Part shown: piece by piece, positions 43,099-52,164 of the stretch | Position numbering within the stretch: position 1 is the first letter of the stretch | Layout of the letters: the number at the start of each line of letters is the position of its first letter | Assembly (NCBI RefSeq): GCF_005222755.1 | Contig: NZ_STGD01000024.1 | Span: 1-53,897 of the forward strand | Length of the DNA stretch: 53,897 bases | Reading direction: 5' to 3' | Source of the DNA: Roseomonas sp. HF4 | GTDB taxonomy: Bacteria; Pseudomonadota; Alphaproteobacteria; Acetobacterales; Acetobacteraceae | Notes under the pieces: model-generated | Database searches by the model: none | Seen by the model: only the letters and a program-made list of their open reading frames with translations | Told to the model about the DNA's origin: nothing | Made by a program: the position numbers and the translations under genes

Positions 43099-44081
43099 TG
43101 CCGGAGACTGCCTCCATGCCCACCACCGCGGCCGGAACGACGCATCCGGTCGGCCTCACCATCGTCGTGCCGGTCTATCGCGGCGCGGCGACCGTCGGCG
43201 CGCTGGTCGCCGAGTTGTCGAAGCTGCGGCCCGAGGGCGGGCTCGAGATCGTGCTGGTCAACGACGGCAGCCCGGACAATTCCGGCGATGTCTGTCGTGA
43301 CCTGGCGCGCAGCGCCACCGTCCCGCTCACCTACATCGAGCACGCGCGCAACTTCGGCGAGCACAACGCGGTCATGACCGGGCTCCGCCACGCCCGCGGC
43401 GCCTACGTCATCACCATGGACGACGACCTGCAGAACCCGCCTGAGGAGGTCGTGAAGCTCTACGACCACGCCCGGCTCGGCGGCTTCGACGTGGTCTACA
43501 CCCGCTACGCGGTGAAGGAGCACGAAGGCTGGCGCAACCTCGGCTCCCGCTTCGCCAACTGGGTGGCCGACCAGCTTATGGACAAGCCGAAAGGGCTCTA
43601 TCTTTCGTCCTTCCGCTGCATGTCGGCGCTGGCGGTGGCCGAGGTCGTGAAGTACCGCGGCCCCTACCCCTACATCGACGGGCTGCTGATGCAGGTGACG
43701 CAGCGGCTCGACAGCATCGAGGTGAAGCACTTCGCGCGCGCCGAGGGACGGTCGAACTACACCATGCGCCGGCTGATCCGGCTCTGGCTGAACCTGGCGA
43801 CGAATTTCTCGGTGCTGCCGCTGCGCCTCGCCGTGGTCGCCGGCGTCGGGATGGGCTTCCTCGGTCTGATCGCGGCCGCCTGGGTGGTCTTCGAGGCGCT
43901 GATCGGCGAGACCCCCTCCGGCTGGGCCTCGCTGATGACGGTCACGCTGCTGATCGCGGGGGTGCAGTTCATCATCCTCGGCGTGCTCGGCGAATATGTC
44001 GGGCGCGCCTTCATGTCGGCCAACGGCAAGCCGCAGGGCGTCGTGCGGGAAGTGATCGCGGCACGGGAGACGACGACATGA
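43098..44081 (+). CDS. GT2 glycosyltransferase, ArnC/DPM1-like
   Basis: A 327-residue enzyme that would attach a sugar to polyprenyl phosphate. The GT-A part has LTIVVPVYRGAATVGALVAE, VLVNDGSPDNS and the metal/nucleotide DDDLQNPPEE. Two C-terminal hydrophobic helices (LRLAVVAGVGMGFLGLIAAA and SLMTVTLLIAGVQFIILGVL) are the usual anchors. It sits between a methyltransferase and a SMR-type flippase subunit, both overlapping it, as in lipid-linked sugar modules. Confidence 0.92.
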   Translation: MPETASMPTTAAGTTHPVGLTIVVPVYRGAATVGALVAELSKLRPEGGLEIVLVNDGSPDNSGDVCRDLARSATVPLTYIEHARNFGEHNAVMTGLRHARGAYVITMDDDLQNPPEEVVKLYDHARLGGFDVVYTRYAVKEHEGWRNLGSRFANWVADQLMDKPKGLYLSSFRCMSALAVAEVVKYRGPYPYIDGLLMQVTQRLDSIEVKHFARAEGRSNYTMRRLIRLWLNLATNFSVLPLRLAVVAGVGMGFLGLIAAAWVVFEALIGETPSGWASLMTVTLLIAGVQFIILGVLGEYVGRAFMSANGKPQGVVREVIAARETTT

Positions 44082-44428
44082 CGGCCTACTGGATCGCGCT
44101 GGCGGCGGCCATCACGACCTCCCTGGTCGGGCAGGTGCTGCTGAAGTCGGGTGCCTCGGGCGCCGTCGCGGCGGATGGCGGCTTCATCCACCAGTTGTTC
44201 CGCGTGCCGACCATGGTCGGCCTGGTGTGCTACGGCGGCGCGGCGCTCCTGTATATCGTGGCGCTGCGCAAGATCCCGATGAGCGTGGCGCTGCCCTGCA
44301 CGGCCGCCTCCTACATCGTGATCGCGATCGTCGGCTGGGCGGTGTTCGGCGAATCCCTCGGCGTCCAGAAGGTCGCGGCGATCGGGCTGATCGCGGCAGG
44401 GGTCGCGCTGCTCGCCACCACGGCATGA
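44078..44428 (+). CDS. SMR/ArnE-type flippase subunit
   Basis: 116 residues with four helices: IALAAAITTSLVGQVLLKSG, PTMVGLVCYGGAALLYIVAL, ALPCTAASYIVIAIVGWAVF and VAAIGLIAAGVALLA. This is the ArnE/EmrE-like fold used to flip polyprenyl-linked aminosugars across the inner membrane. The ATG lies in the stop of the GT2 gene and its stop overlaps the lipoprotein start. ArnF-type partners are not present, so it may act as homodimer. Confidence 0.87.
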   Translation: MTAYWIALAAAITTSLVGQVLLKSGASGAVAADGGFIHQLFRVPTMVGLVCYGGAALLYIVALRKIPMSVALPCTAASYIVIAIVGWAVFGESLGVQKVAAIGLIAAGVALLATTA

Positions 44429-44829
44429 GGGCGGCCGCGCTCGCCGCGCTGGGCTTCCTTGCGGCCTGCGCCCCGGCCGAGCCCCCCTGCCCCGGCGGCA
44501 CCGAGGCCGCGACCGTGGCCGAGGCCTATTTCGGCCGCTCGGTCCGCGACCGCGCGCCGGTCAGCGAGGCCGAATGGCGCGCCTTCCTGGCCGACACCGT
44601 CACCCCCGCCTTCCCGGACGGGCTGACCGCGCAGGACGGCCTCGGCCAATGGCGCGGGCATGACGGGCGCATCCTGCAGGAGGAGAGCAAGGTGCTGGTC
44701 GTCGTGCTGCCCGGCGCCGACGCGGCCGCCGCGGCCGCCCGGATGCGCCCGGTCGAGGATGCGTGGAAGGCACGCTTCCGCCAGCAATCGGTGCTGACCG
44801 TCTATCGCCGCGCCTGCATCCGCTTCTGA
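44425..44829 (+). CDS. Lipoprotein of DUF3574 type
   Basis: 134 residues. The signal peptide ends in a lipobox, FLAAC with Cys15. The mature part has RSVRDRAPVSEAEWRAFLAD, VTPAFPDGLTAQDGLGQWRG and ILQEESKVLVVVL, the known family pattern. It would be a membrane-anchored periplasmic protein with unknown function. ATGA overlap to the flippase gene shows it belongs to the glycan operon. Confidence 0.82.
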   Translation: MRAAALAALGFLAACAPAEPPCPGGTEAATVAEAYFGRSVRDRAPVSEAEWRAFLADTVTPAFPDGLTAQDGLGQWRGHDGRILQEESKVLVVVLPGADAAAAAARMRPVEDAWKARFRQQSVLTVYRRACIRF

Positions 44830-44929
44830 TACCTGGCGCACGCAGGTCGCACCTTCGTGCCCCTCAGGCGCCCGGCGGGCCGCAGGTCGGACCTTCTTGC
44901 GCCTGGCATCAACCGCCGCCGCGGGGCCT

Positions 44930-47710
44930 TCACCCGAAGGCGCCGACCTCGTGCGCCACCACCGCCGAGCATTCCCGCACCAGCGCGAAGAATTCCGCCA
45001 TCGGCGCCAGGATGGTCGCATGCTCTGCGGCGTAGGAGGCGCCCTCCCGCGGTGCCGCGGGCTCTCCGAAGTCGAGGCCCGAGGCGGGGTCCGGCACGGC
45101 CGGGAAGATCGCCGCGAGCAGCTCCAGCACCGGCGGCACGTCGAGCTGCAGCAGCCGCGCGACCAGGCTGTCCCGCGTCTCGCCATGCCGGGGGCTGAAA
45201 TCCGGCAGCGTCACCGCCAGCAGCCAGAGCCGCTGCACGAGGCAAAGCCGGATCGCATGCGCGAGCACGAGGCGGTCGCCCATGGCCGGCAGGTCCGGCC
45301 AGGCCGCGCGCAGCGCCTGGTGGTCCGCCTGCAGCCGGCGGAACATCCGCCGCGTGGCGGGCGAGAGGCCAAGGCGTTCCAGCGCCATCGCGACCGCCGT
45401 CAGCGCCTGCCGCCGCCCCGCGCGCTTCGAGAAGCCGGCGCGGTCGAGCCAGGGGGACGGGTCGAGCATGTCCACCCCCGCGCGCAGGACGCCGAGGTCG
45501 GAACAGGCGGCCGCGCGCCGCGCCATGGACAGCGCGCGGGCAAAGCGGGGCGAGCGTTCCGCGAGGTCGGCGAAGCTCTCGGGGTTCGCCGCCGCGGCGG
45601 CGCCGAGCCCGTGCAGCGTGTTCGCGAGGAAGCCCATCTGGTGCAGGATCGCGTTGTTCGGAATGGCGCGCAGCTGCGACGGGTGCGCGATGCGCGCCGG
45701 CCCGCCCATCCCCTGCACCTGCCGCGCCGCCGGGCGCGACCCCGTCTTGTCCAGCAAGCCCGGCCCGAAGGCACCGAGCAGCGCGGCATAGCCCGAGTCC
45801 TCGACCAGCGCCGCCATCTCCCGCCGGCTGGTGGCGAAGAAGTCGGTGCTCCAGTCGGCTTCCTCGTAGATCGGGTCGGCCGCCGCGGCAGGCGGCGCGA
45901 AGGCATGCTCGGCGATCCGCGCGACGGTCGCGAGCGCCAGTTGGTCGGTGCCGAACAGCAGGTAGCCGTCGCCGCCCTGGAAGGCCGTCTCCTCGCGGAG
46001 CGGCAAGCCGGCCTCGGCCAGCGCGGCGCGCGCGGCGGGCGGCGAGAGATAGGCGAAGCGGTCGGCGAGGCTTTCGGGATGGCCGCCGCGGCCGATGCTC
46101 TCCCCATGCGTGTCGAACAGCACCAGCTCGATCCCCTCGAGCCCGTGGCGGCGCATCTGCTCGGCCAGGCGGATCTTGAGCCGCTCCGCGAGGTAGGAGG
46201 CAGCGAGCTGGCCCACGTAGCGCCCGGAATCCGAATAGCCGAACTGCAGGCAGAGCCGCCCATGGGCGCGGAGGTAGTCCCGGTAGTGCGGGCTGCGCAG
46301 CGCTTCCTCCAGCACGCGCTCGCCCCGCTCCAGCGCATCCGCCGTCTCGAACAGCGGTGATATCTCGACCTTCTCCGCGATGCCGAACCGGCGCGCGAGC
46401 CAAAGCGCGGCGAGCAGCGTGTAGCCGGTCTCGGTCTCGGCGATCAGGAACCGCACGGGCTGGCTGCCGTCCACGTGCTTCAGCAGCTGCGCGACGGTCA
46501 TGACCAGCCGCACGGCGGAGGCCTGCTCGGCCAGCAGCGCACCGTAGTCCACGGGCACGGGCTCGACCTCGGTCAGCGCGGCGTTCACCTGCGCCAGCAG
46601 ACCGCGCCGCGCCGCCCGGTCCTCGGGCGAGGCCACGATGCCGAGGCGCTGGCGGAGCGCGTTGTGGACCTGCGTCGCATTGAGCCGGACTTGCGTGTGC
46701 GCCAGCGCGAGCCCATGCGCGGCGAGCCCGGCGCGTTGCACGGCGAGGGCAAGGCGGGACGCCGCATCGGGCGCGGCTTCGATGGCGGCGGGGAACAGCG
46801 CCAGCAGCGGCTCAGGCGTGCCGAGCGCCGCCTCCCGCCCCTCCAGCATGGCCAGGGCGAAGGCGCGGGTGGCCTCAGCCTCCGGAGCCGGCGGGGCGGC
46901 GGCCTCCTGCGCGGCGACGGCCGCGGCAGCCTCCCGCGCGCGGGATACGATCGGCGCGGCGCAGTCACCGAGCGGCTCCAGCCGCTCCGCCAGCCGGGCC
47001 AGCTGCAGCCCCTTCATGCGCAGCCGCAGCCTGAGCGTGTCCTGCCAGCCGATATCGGTGCGGCCGTCCGTGTCGTAGCCGACCCAGGAGGACAGCACGA
47101 CCGGGCGCGGCAGCAGCGCGAGCGCCCGGTCCCCCCAGACCTCCTGCCCCGCCGCGAGCAGCGCGTCCGAGAGGGCGTCGAGCGCATCCCGGCCGCGCGT
47201 CATGGCGGCGACGGCCTGGGCGAATTCCTCCTCGAGCGTCGGGGGGGCGGGGCGGTGCGCGAGACCTTCGGGCAACGGCGCCCCGCAGGCGGCGGCGGCG
47301 ATCGCGGCGCCGGTCGCGGGCGGCAGGGAGAAGGTCGGATGCGCGGTGAAGACGGCGGCGAAGCGGATGCGCTCGACCGCGTCGCGGAAGGCGGCGAAGG
47401 GGACGGGGCTGTCGTCCGGGTCGGGGCGCACGAGCCGCGCGGCCACGGCTTCGAGGGCGGCCGCATCCTCCCCCATGCCCGCATAGGCCGCGAGCCGGCG
47501 CGCGCGGCCGGCGGCGGCGTCGCGCGCCATGCGCGCGATCAGGACGCTCAGCGCCCCGGCGGTGATCCGCCCTTCATCCATCGCGCGGCTGATGTCGAGC
47601 GCGACGAGCAGCACCGGGTCGCCGAACGGGTCGGCGGCCGCGGCCTCGCGCGCCGCGTGCAGGCGGGCGAGCAGGTCGTGGAGCAGGTCGGGCGGCGGAG
47701 CATCGTCCAT
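44930..47710 (-). CDS. Phosphoenolpyruvate-carboxylase homologue with altered catalytic motifs
   Basis: 926 residues, the usual PEPC length. H124 in VFTAHPTFSLP equals the catalytic His of TAHPTE; the following Glu is Phe. The GYSDSAKDAG loop of E. coli PEPC reads GYSDSGRYVG (Lys to Arg). FHGRGGSIGRGG reads FDTHGESIGRGG, so the active-site His is Asp and an Arg is His. GSRPA and LRAIP are kept. The protein is a real PEPC relative, but whether it fixes bicarbonate on PEP is doubtful. ATG 47710 gives MDDAPPPDLL. It stands alone. Confidence 0.85.
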   Translation of the reverse strand: MDDAPPPDLLHDLLARLHAAREAAAADPFGDPVLLVALDISRAMDEGRITAGALSVLIARMARDAAAGRARRLAAYAGMGEDAAALEAVAARLVRPDPDDSPVPFAAFRDAVERIRFAAVFTAHPTFSLPPATGAAIAAAACGAPLPEGLAHRPAPPTLEEEFAQAVAAMTRGRDALDALSDALLAAGQEVWGDRALALLPRPVVLSSWVGYDTDGRTDIGWQDTLRLRLRMKGLQLARLAERLEPLGDCAAPIVSRAREAAAAVAAQEAAAPPAPEAEATRAFALAMLEGREAALGTPEPLLALFPAAIEAAPDAASRLALAVQRAGLAAHGLALAHTQVRLNATQVHNALRQRLGIVASPEDRAARRGLLAQVNAALTEVEPVPVDYGALLAEQASAVRLVMTVAQLLKHVDGSQPVRFLIAETETGYTLLAALWLARRFGIAEKVEISPLFETADALERGERVLEEALRSPHYRDYLRAHGRLCLQFGYSDSGRYVGQLAASYLAERLKIRLAEQMRRHGLEGIELVLFDTHGESIGRGGHPESLADRFAYLSPPAARAALAEAGLPLREETAFQGGDGYLLFGTDQLALATVARIAEHAFAPPAAAADPIYEEADWSTDFFATSRREMAALVEDSGYAALLGAFGPGLLDKTGSRPAARQVQGMGGPARIAHPSQLRAIPNNAILHQMGFLANTLHGLGAAAAANPESFADLAERSPRFARALSMARRAAACSDLGVLRAGVDMLDPSPWLDRAGFSKRAGRRQALTAVAMALERLGLSPATRRMFRRLQADHQALRAAWPDLPAMGDRLVLAHAIRLCLVQRLWLLAVTLPDFSPRHGETRDSLVARLLQLDVPPVLELLAAIFPAVPDPASGLDFGEPAAPREGASYAAEHATILAPMAEFFALVRECSAVVAHEVGAFG

Positions 47711-47828
47711 GGCGCCATGCTGCAACCGCGAAGAACGGGAAGGCCAGCGGAAATGCGCGGCGCGGCGCCCTCGACAGCGGGGCCGCGGGGCGCAAGGCTG
47801 GAGCGACACGTCGGAGGAAGCGACCGCC

Positions 47829-48827
47829 ATGACCCTACTCGAGAGCCTCAAGGGCCGCCTGCGCCTGCCGCTGATCGGCTCGCCGCTGTTCATCATCTCG
47901 GTGCCGGACCTGGTGGTGGCGCAATGCACCTCGGGCATCATCGGGTCCATGCCGTCGCTGAACGCGCGGCCGATCGAGCAGCTGGACGAATGGCTGGCCG
48001 AGATCCGCGACCGCCTGGCCGCGCATGACGCGGCGCACCCCGACCGGCCCTCGGCGCCCTTCGCGATCAACCTCATCGTCCACCGTTCGAACGACCGGCT
48101 GGAGCAGGACCTGGCGCTCTGCGTGAAGCACAAGGTGCCGCTGATCATCACGAGCCTCGGCGCGCGGCCCGAGGTGAACGAGGCGATCCATGCCTATGGT
48201 GGGCACGTCATCCACGACGTGATCAACCAGACCTTCGCCCACAAGGCGGTCGAGAAGGGCGCGGACGGGCTGGTGCTGGTCGCCGCAGGTGCCGGCGGGC
48301 ATGCCGGCGCGCAATCGCCCTTCGCGCTGCTGCAGGAAACCCGCGCCTGGTATGACGGGCCGATCGCGCTCTCGGGCGCCATCGCGCATGGCCGGAGCAT
48401 CCTGGCGGCCGAGGCGATGGGCGCCGACTTCGCCTACATGGGCAGCGCCTTCATCGCGACCGGGGAAGCCCGTGCGGTCGAGGACTACAAGCGCATGATC
48501 GTCGAGAGCAGCGCGCAGGACATCGTCTACACGAACCTCATCACCGGCGTGCACGGCAACTACCTGAAGCCGTCGCTCCGCCGCGCCGGGCTGGACCCGG
48601 ACAACCTCGGCGGCCAGGAAGGGTCGCAGATGAACTTCGGCACCGACCGCAAGCGGAAGTGGAAGGACATCTGGGGCGCGGGGCAGTCGGTGGGCGGCAT
48701 CGGCGCCGTGGTGCCGACGGCGGCACTGGTGGACCGGCTGGCGGCCGAATACGCGGCGGCCCGGGCACGGCTCGGCGCGGGCTCGGCGCTGGTGAACCCG
48801 GGCTGGGGGCGACGCGCGGCGGCGTGA
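47829..48827 (+). CDS. Nitronate monooxygenase family protein
   Basis: A 332-residue FMN-dependent (alpha/beta)8 barrel enzyme that oxidises alkyl nitronates such as propionate-3-nitronate. The sequence has LIGSPLFIISVPDLVVAQCT, VLVAAGAGGHAGAQSPFALL and IALSGAIAHGRSILAAEAMG, then ADFAYMGSAFIATGEA for the flavin phosphate. It ends RWLGAG-like at NPGWGRRAAA just before the mobile region. The minus-strand serine-recombinase frame runs antisense through nearly the whole gene. Confidence 0.92.
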   Translation: MTLLESLKGRLRLPLIGSPLFIISVPDLVVAQCTSGIIGSMPSLNARPIEQLDEWLAEIRDRLAAHDAAHPDRPSAPFAINLIVHRSNDRLEQDLALCVKHKVPLIITSLGARPEVNEAIHAYGGHVIHDVINQTFAHKAVEKGADGLVLVAAGAGGHAGAQSPFALLQETRAWYDGPIALSGAIAHGRSILAAEAMGADFAYMGSAFIATGEARAVEDYKRMIVESSAQDIVYTNLITGVHGNYLKPSLRRAGLDPDNLGGQEGSQMNFGTDRKRKWKDIWGAGQSVGGIGAVVPTAALVDRLAAEYAAARARLGAGSALVNPGWGRRAAA

Positions 48828-48828
48828 G

Positions 48829-50519
48829 GGGACGGCACGCGCGGGACAGGTGTTGACGGGGCGGGTGAGGAGAATCTCCCCCATACCCTCCTTTGTCGAA
48901 CCTGAGGCCACGCCTGTCACGAGCCGGGTAGCGGTGGCATCCTCGCGGCCGGGAAAGGCGCCACCGGCCTTGAGCATGGCTATGAGGTGGCCGACGAGTT
49001 CGATCTCCGACGGATCATCGGGGTCCTTGCCGGGGCTGATGACCACCTTGTCGATCAGCGCACGTGCTGCCTCCAGCACCTCCGGCGCGTCGCCGCCCTC
49101 GATGGCCTGTCGCAGCGCGGCAACCCGCCTGGCGTAGAGTTCGGCAAGGTTCGGGTGCAGGGCCGGTGCGGGAGCCGGCTCCTCCTCGAGGGCGGCGAGC
49201 AGCTGCTGCTTCCGTGCTTCCAGCTCCTCGAGCTTGCGCTGCACCCCTGGCGCGCGCACCCCTTCGGCGATGGCCTCGATGAGGTTCTCGAGCCTCCGGT
49301 CCACCGCCTGAAGCTCCCTCCTGCCAGCCTCGGCCGCGGCGGACGCTTCGGCCTGGGCCGTGTTCCACTCCTCGACGAAGGCCTTGCAGAACGCCGCCAG
49401 GTGGTCTGGGCGCATCAGCCGCGTCCCAAGCGCTTCCATCACCATCGCCTCGAGTTTGGGACGCCTCACGCGCCGGGTATTGGCGCAGCCGCGGCCGTTC
49501 CGCACCGCCGCGCAGGCGAGGTAGTCCTTGCCCACCGAGCGGAACCCGTGGCCGCAGACGCCGCAGACCACCTTCCCGGACAGCAGGTGGCGCGGCCGCC
49601 GCCGATCCCAGAACGCCACGTCACCATCATCCCGGATGGGAGCCGCCTCGTCGGCGAGACGAGCCTGCGCCCGCTGCCAGAGGGCGTCGTCGATGATCCG
49701 CAACGCGGGGACGGGGACCTCGACGATCTCTTCCTTCGCGCGGGCACGGACAACCCGAGATCCGGTGACCGGGTCGCGCAGCCGCGCGTGGCGGTTCCAG
49801 CGCAGCAGACCGGCGTAGGCCGGATTGCGGAGGATGCCATCGCCCCGCCCCGCCCGCCCTCGGATGCTGGCGTCATACCAGGGGGCGCCGGACGGGCCGG
49901 GAATGCCATCTGCGTTCAAGGCAGCGGCAATCGCTCTCGGGCTGCGGCCCTCGACAAATTCGGCAAAAATCCGCCGCACGATCGCCGCTTCGGCCGGCTC
50001 GATCTCACGCAGGCCGCGCTCCGGCTCGCCGTCAGCGCCGAGGCGGCGCAGCGGGCGATAGCCATAGGGCGTCCTGCCGCAGGCGCGACCCTTGCGGACG
50101 CGTCCCTCCTGGCCGCGATGGGTCTTCTGGGCGAGGTCCCGCAAGTACAAGGCACCCATGGCGCCCCGGACGCCGACATGCAGCTCCGAGATCTCGCCCT
50201 CGCCGAGGGTCACGACCTTCACCTGCTGGAACGTGGCCTGCTTGTAGAAGGCCGCGACATGCTCGAGGTCGCGCGAGAAACGGTCGAGGCTCTCCGCGAG
50301 GACGAGGTCGACCTTGCCGCCACGGATGTCCGCCAAAAGGGCCTGGTAGCCGGGCCGGACAAGCGACGTGCCGGAGACGGCCGCATCCGTGTAGGAGCCG
50401 GTGATGGTCCAGCCCTCGCGCTCCGCACGCGCCGTGCATAGCCGCAGCTGGTCCCCGATCGAGGCCGCGTTCTGCAGATCGCTGCTGAACCGGGCGTAGA
50501 GCGCGACGCGCACGGTCAT
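48829..50519 (-). CDS. Large serine recombinase without a stop in its normal place
   Basis: A site-specific recombinase. Resolvase domain 1-150 with nucleophile S12 (LYARFSSDLQNAASIGDQLR) and LVLAESLDRFSRDLEHVAAF; recombinase domain about 150-290 (RTPYGYRPLRRL); zinc ribbon C319, C322, C336, C345; coiled coil about 380-445. Recognisable homology ends near residue 530 (about 48925). No stop follows: the frame runs to 47835, antisense to the nitronate monooxygenase. The boundary given is therefore approximate. The ATG overlaps the stop of the tyrosine recombinase (ATGA). Confidence 0.8.
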
Positions 50520-51652
50520 CGGCGGTTCTCCGCGGAACCCGGATCGGGGGCCGAGCGCCGCTGCCGGCGCTCCTCCCGGATACGCCGCGCCAACACCGAG
50601 GTGCGCCGGCGCTCCTCCGCGAGCGCATCATGAAAATCATGCGCGGCGGCGACCTGGTCGCCGCGGTCGTAGTGTTCGCCCTCGATGTCGGGCGTGATGC
50701 CGAGGATCTTCGTCGTCACCCCCGGGCTGTCCGGCAACTCCCGCGGACCATAGGTCGCGATGCCGTAGCGAAAGCGATGCGGCCCGAACCGCTTGTCGCG
50801 ACCGAACTCCCGCGCCGATTGCTCGAAGATGCGGGTGGCGGGAGCCCGCAGCGGCTCGACATGGCTGCCGATCCAGAGTGCGTCGGAGACCGTCCCACCC
50901 AGCAGCTCCCGCCGCTCGGTGTGGAGGTAGCGTTCAACCCAGGGCCAGAGGGTTTTCGGGACGGGATATTCGAGCGGCTTCCTCGTCTTGACGTCCTTCC
51001 GCCCAAGCGTGATCCACCAGCCTTCGCCGTCGTGGCGCAGTTGATGGCCGAGTTCCATGATCTGCATGGAACGGCGACGGGGCGCCCTCGAGGCAAGCAC
51101 GGCGATCATCAACCCATCACGGAGCCGGACCCGGCGTCGGCACGGCGCGCGCATCGCAACAGCCTCCTCCATCAAGCGAACGCCCCACTCGAACAGGACG
51201 CGCGGATGGTAGACGACCAGGTCGCGCTTGCGCATGTCGAGCAGGGTGCGAATGGGGACGCCGTCCGGCGCCTGGATCCAGCGGAAGTCCTCGCCCGGCG
51301 CCATGACCCGCAAGGCGTCGGTGAGCTCCTGCAACCGACCCGTGATCGTGTGATCCGCATTCCCCAACTCGATCATCTCGTCGAGGAAGGCGGCGATCCT
51401 TTCGCGCGTCGGACGAGCGGCCGGTCCGACGCCGCGATCGAGATCGCCGCGCAGGTCCAGGAATGTCAGGAAACGACCCCAGCCCTTCTCCGCCTTGTCG
51501 AGCGCGACCGGGCCAAGCCGGACTGCCCGCGTGCTCTCGCTGAACCGACGCCTCTCGCGACCAGGGAGGCCGGCCATCCAGGCCTGCCGGTCCAGCGCTG
51601 GCCATTCCGCAACCGGCAAGCAGCGCCGCCGCGGATCAAGGCGCGGGCTCAT
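50516..51652 (-). CDS. Tyrosine-type site-specific recombinase
   Basis: 378 residues. An N-terminal DNA-binding part (about 30-150) is followed by the catalytic domain. Box I Arg falls in LASRAPRRRSMQIMELGHQL (about 187-206), HxxR is H292/R295 in FGPHRFRYGIATYG, and the nucleophile is Y328 in EGEHYDRG. It would cut and rejoin DNA at the element ends. ATG 51652 overlaps the stop of the truncated recombinase upstream, and its stop overlaps the serine recombinase start. Confidence 0.85.
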   Translation of the reverse strand: MSPRLDPRRRCLPVAEWPALDRQAWMAGLPGRERRRFSESTRAVRLGPVALDKAEKGWGRFLTFLDLRGDLDRGVGPAARPTRERIAAFLDEMIELGNADHTITGRLQELTDALRVMAPGEDFRWIQAPDGVPIRTLLDMRKRDLVVYHPRVLFEWGVRLMEEAVAMRAPCRRRVRLRDGLMIAVLASRAPRRRSMQIMELGHQLRHDGEGWWITLGRKDVKTRKPLEYPVPKTLWPWVERYLHTERRELLGGTVSDALWIGSHVEPLRAPATRIFEQSAREFGRDKRFGPHRFRYGIATYGPRELPDSPGVTTKILGITPDIEGEHYDRGDQVAAAHDFHDALAEERRRTSVLARRIREERRQRRSAPDPGSAENRR

Positions 51653-52155
51653 GCGCGCCTCCGTGACGTTGGCGCCTGGCGCGGCGCCCGCCTGCTCCGC
51701 GCGGCCACGGCAGTGACGCGCGTTGCCCGTCGCTCCGCATCGAGCACGGCGTCGAACGCCTTCGCCGCCGCTGCCTCCTCGAACGCGTCGTAGAAACTGA
51801 CCGTTGTCGCAACATTCTTGTGCCCGAGGATCTTCGCGACCACGCCATACCGGCCAGGATGCCGCTTTAAGTAGAGATACGCCGCAAAGTGGCGGAGTAG
51901 GTGCACATTGATGCGAACTCCCGCTTCCCGAGCCACAGCTTTGACGATGTTCGTCGAGACGCTGCCCTGACTGGCGCAGCCGCAGCGGTTGCCCCCAGGA
52001 AACAAGTAGGGGCACGCCGAATCCGCCAGGGCAGGACGGAACTTTTGGACGTATTCCTCGACGAGGTCCGCCGCGCCAGGCGGAATTGGCCATTCGAGCA
52101 GTTTCCGGTTCTTCGTTTCGTGCGGCTTCAGGACGATGTGCGGAGATCGGGACAA
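51649..52155 (-). pseudogene. Tyrosine recombinase, 5'-truncated
   Basis: 168 residues holding only the C-terminal half of a phage-integrase-type enzyme: HLLRHFAAYLYLKRH (H85, R88), KILGHKNVATTVSFYDAF (H112, Y122). The core-binding domain and box I arginine are missing. The frame begins right after the TAG of the FAD monooxygenase (52165-52167), in the same frame, so the upstream part was lost when the monooxygenase segment joined here. A TTG at 52155 may still start translation, but the product cannot catalyse recombination alone. Confidence 0.8.
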
Positions 52156-52164
52156 TTCTCTCGG

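Noticed and set aside
47835..48828. C-terminal third of the 894-codon recombinase frame as a real domain
   Set aside because: It is antisense to a well-conserved nitronate monooxygenase and shows no domain of its own.
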